The notes beneath the pieces were generated by a model. It saw only the letters and a list, made by a program, of their open reading frames with translations, did no database searches and was not told where the DNA came from. Source: a virus. From it: a stretch of DNA of 57,985 bases. Where the stretch lies: the IMG/VR virus record IMGVR_UViG_3300031812_000004, positions 1 through 57,985 of that record; one strand, written 5' to 3'. The position numbers were made by a program, and so were the translations under genes. Of the stretch, positions 56,645-57,985 are shown piece by piece. Positions within the stretch are counted from its first letter, which is position 1. Each line of letters begins with the position of its first letter.

Positions 56645-57985
56645 ATGTCTAAGTGTGTAGATAGTACAAATAGTTCATGTGTAGTTTGGGATGGTCATAA
56701 TATTGACTGTCTTGGGTTGTGTCGTGGAGATACTGTTACTGATGTTATAACCAAACTTGGACAAATTGTATGTTTATTAAATAATTTTACAGATGTTAAA
56801 ACTTTAAACTTTTTATGTTATAGTAATGAGAATAATCTACCACAAAATCTTAATGAGCTTTTACAGTGGTATATAACAAAACTTTGTGAAATAAGAAATC
56901 AACCTTCATCAGAACCAGATATAACTTGTGATTACGTATTAAATAATATTTATTCCTGTCTTATACCTTTTACGATTTGTTTTGGTAATAATATAATTGC
57001 TACGTACAATGTGCCTTTGTGGACTTCATCTGGAAACTCATTTGTATCTATTGTAGCAGAAAGAATATGTGATATTTACAGCACTATTTCTTCAATACAA
57101 AACACATTAAATAATATTCAAAATCAGATAACTTATATTTTAAATAACTGTTGTGATGAAGGTGGTGGCGGTGTTTCATTCAGTATAACACCAAACACAT
57201 GTGTTTATCCTTCTGAAATAACACCACCGTCAGAAATAAACACTTTTAATTTATTGGGTGATTACATATTTTTCACCGCAGGTTTAAGTTGTTGTTTACA
57301 AGGAATGCTTGGTTATTCAGGAGTTTCTCCTGATTTATTAAATTGTAATTTTAATTCATTTACAAGACCTTCAGTCCGTTTTAATATTCCTACGGGTTTT
57401 TGTGCTGCTAATAGTGGATCACCGGATCAAATGTTCTTCTTTCCCAACGTGAACGTTAACAACATTCATGATTTAACAAATTTTGTAGCAACGATTTCAA
57501 ATAATCTTTATAATTCCACCAATGGTATTTATGCTATTTTAAAACAAATAACTACAAATTTAACTATCTGTATAAACGATTTACAAGCTCAAATAGATAA
57601 TTGTGACTGTATATGTTCTTCAATAGATCAGCCGTTGGTATATTTAACTCCCAGGATTAACACTTATAATAATAATAATACCGTACCATCAGGTGTATTT
57701 GTCGTAAATCTTACTGCTTTTCCGTCATCTTCTTTACCAAACGTTAGTGTTGATCTTACCTTTTCGTTTATAGACAGTAACGGTGGAACTACTGGTTATC
57801 CCGTTACAACACATACCGGATTATCTCTTTCTTTGTTTACATCAGGATATAATGCTACTGTTAATTATTTAAGTCATGCAGCATTTAGCGGAACTTATAT
57901 TCATTCAGCAGCTCCTGATGATCTCTATGTTATTTTAAGAGCAGATGTAAAATATGAAGATTCCGGTGGATTATTAAGATGTACT
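56645..57985 (+). CDS. Cys-rich fibre or baseplate-like protein, 3' end outside window
   Basis: An open frame of 447 codons begins MSKCVDSTNSSCVVWDGHNI and runs off the right edge. It has alternating short coils (STISSIQNTLNNIQNQITYI) and beta stretches rich in Ser, Asn, Pro and Gly, with cysteines throughout (NNCCDEGGGG, GLSCCLQG, DNCDCIC). The coil NxLxxIQNxI resembles that of fibre protein 1. Likely a tail-associated or fibre protein. Confidence 0.68.
   Translation, partial: MSKCVDSTNSSCVVWDGHNIDCLGLCRGDTVTDVITKLGQIVCLLNNFTDVKTLNFLCYSNENNLPQNLNELLQWYITKLCEIRNQPSSEPDITCDYVLNNIYSCLIPFTICFGNNIIATYNVPLWTSSGNSFVSIVAERICDIYSTISSIQNTLNNIQNQITYILNNCCDEGGGGVSFSITPNTCVYPSEITPPSEINTFNLLGDYIFFTAGLSCCLQGMLGYSGVSPDLLNCNFNSFTRPSVRFNIPTGFCAANSGSPDQMFFFPNVNVNNIHDLTNFVATISNNLYNSTNGIYAILKQITTNLTICINDLQAQIDNCDCICSSIDQPLVYLTPRINTYNNNNTVPSGVFVVNLTAFPSSSLPNVSVDLTFSFIDSNGGTTGYPVTTHTGLSLSLFTSGYNATVNYLSHAAFSGTYIHSAAPDDLYVILRADVKYEDSGGLLRCT

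Noticed and set aside
1-57985. tRNA genes, CRISPR arrays, integrase and insertion sequences
   Set aside because: Searched by eye for TTCGAATCC-type T-arms, regular spacers, tyrosine or serine recombinase motifs and transposase DDE patterns. Only chance T-arm-like strings inside genes were found (for example near 27712 and 39165).
1-57985. Reassigned stop codon (TAG or TGA read as an amino acid), as in some crAss-like phages
   Set aside because: Well-supported genes end in TAG (patatin, the neck-type protein), TGA and TAA, with no in-frame stops inside recognisable domains apart from the two frameshifted relics.

Overview
The window looks like most of the genome, or one large part of it, of a tailed double-stranded DNA phage infecting a Bacteroidota host. 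The evidence is the phage large terminase, portal, scaffold-like protein and HK97-type capsid, an encoded replisome, very AT-rich DNA, and repeated Bacteroidota-type promoters (TTTG, 19-20 nt, TAnnTTTG) without Shine-Dalgarno sites. TAG, TAA and TGA all act as ordinary stops. Gene order loosely resembles crAss-like and Cellulophaga-type phages, but hallmark crAss genes such as the giant virion RNA polymerase are not in the window, so I do not assign a family.

Left arm (1-32.6 kb, all on the minus strand): nucleic-acid metabolism and host interaction. From right to left it holds small single-gene units with their own terminators (29.7-32.6 kb), ankyrin proteins and a DUF932 protein (26-29 kb), a RuvC-like resolvase and DnaB-like helicase (23.8-25.6 kb), two MoxR-type AAA ATPases beside a metallopeptidase/VWA protein (20.3-23.5 kb), a lineage-specific family of five paralogues plus one decayed copy (15.6-20.3 kb), then a RecA-like ATPase, SSB, primase and family B DNA polymerase (10-15.5 kb), a PD-(D/E)XK nuclease, an SbcC/Rad50-like ATPase and a phage sigma factor (1.7-6.9 kb), with many small unknown genes.

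Central switch region (32.6-34.9 kb): the strand of transcription changes here. It contains about 600 nt of GC-rich, heavily structured DNA that I read as a large ornate noncoding RNA on the minus strand, a canonical parS-like palindrome, an isolated small plus-strand gene, C/A- then G-rich skewed DNA, and tandem 13-bp iteron-like repeats. Together this looks like an origin and segregation region.

Right arm (34.9-58 kb, all on the plus strand): virion genes. Three fibre-like genes are separated by inverted arrays of a heptamer repeat, followed by two small membrane proteins, an unknown 579-aa protein, then the packaging and head module (zinc-ribbon protein, TerS candidate, TerL, portal, scaffold-like protein, an inserted patatin phospholipase, major capsid protein) and neck/tail-type proteins, several cysteine-rich. 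Five right-arm genes carry a shared motif, TAAWATTTAGTAT, just upstream, probably a late promoter; the left-arm sigma factor is the obvious candidate to read it. No lysin, tRNA, integrase, CRISPR array or insertion sequence was seen.

All functional calls come from reading motifs by eye; no database search was run.
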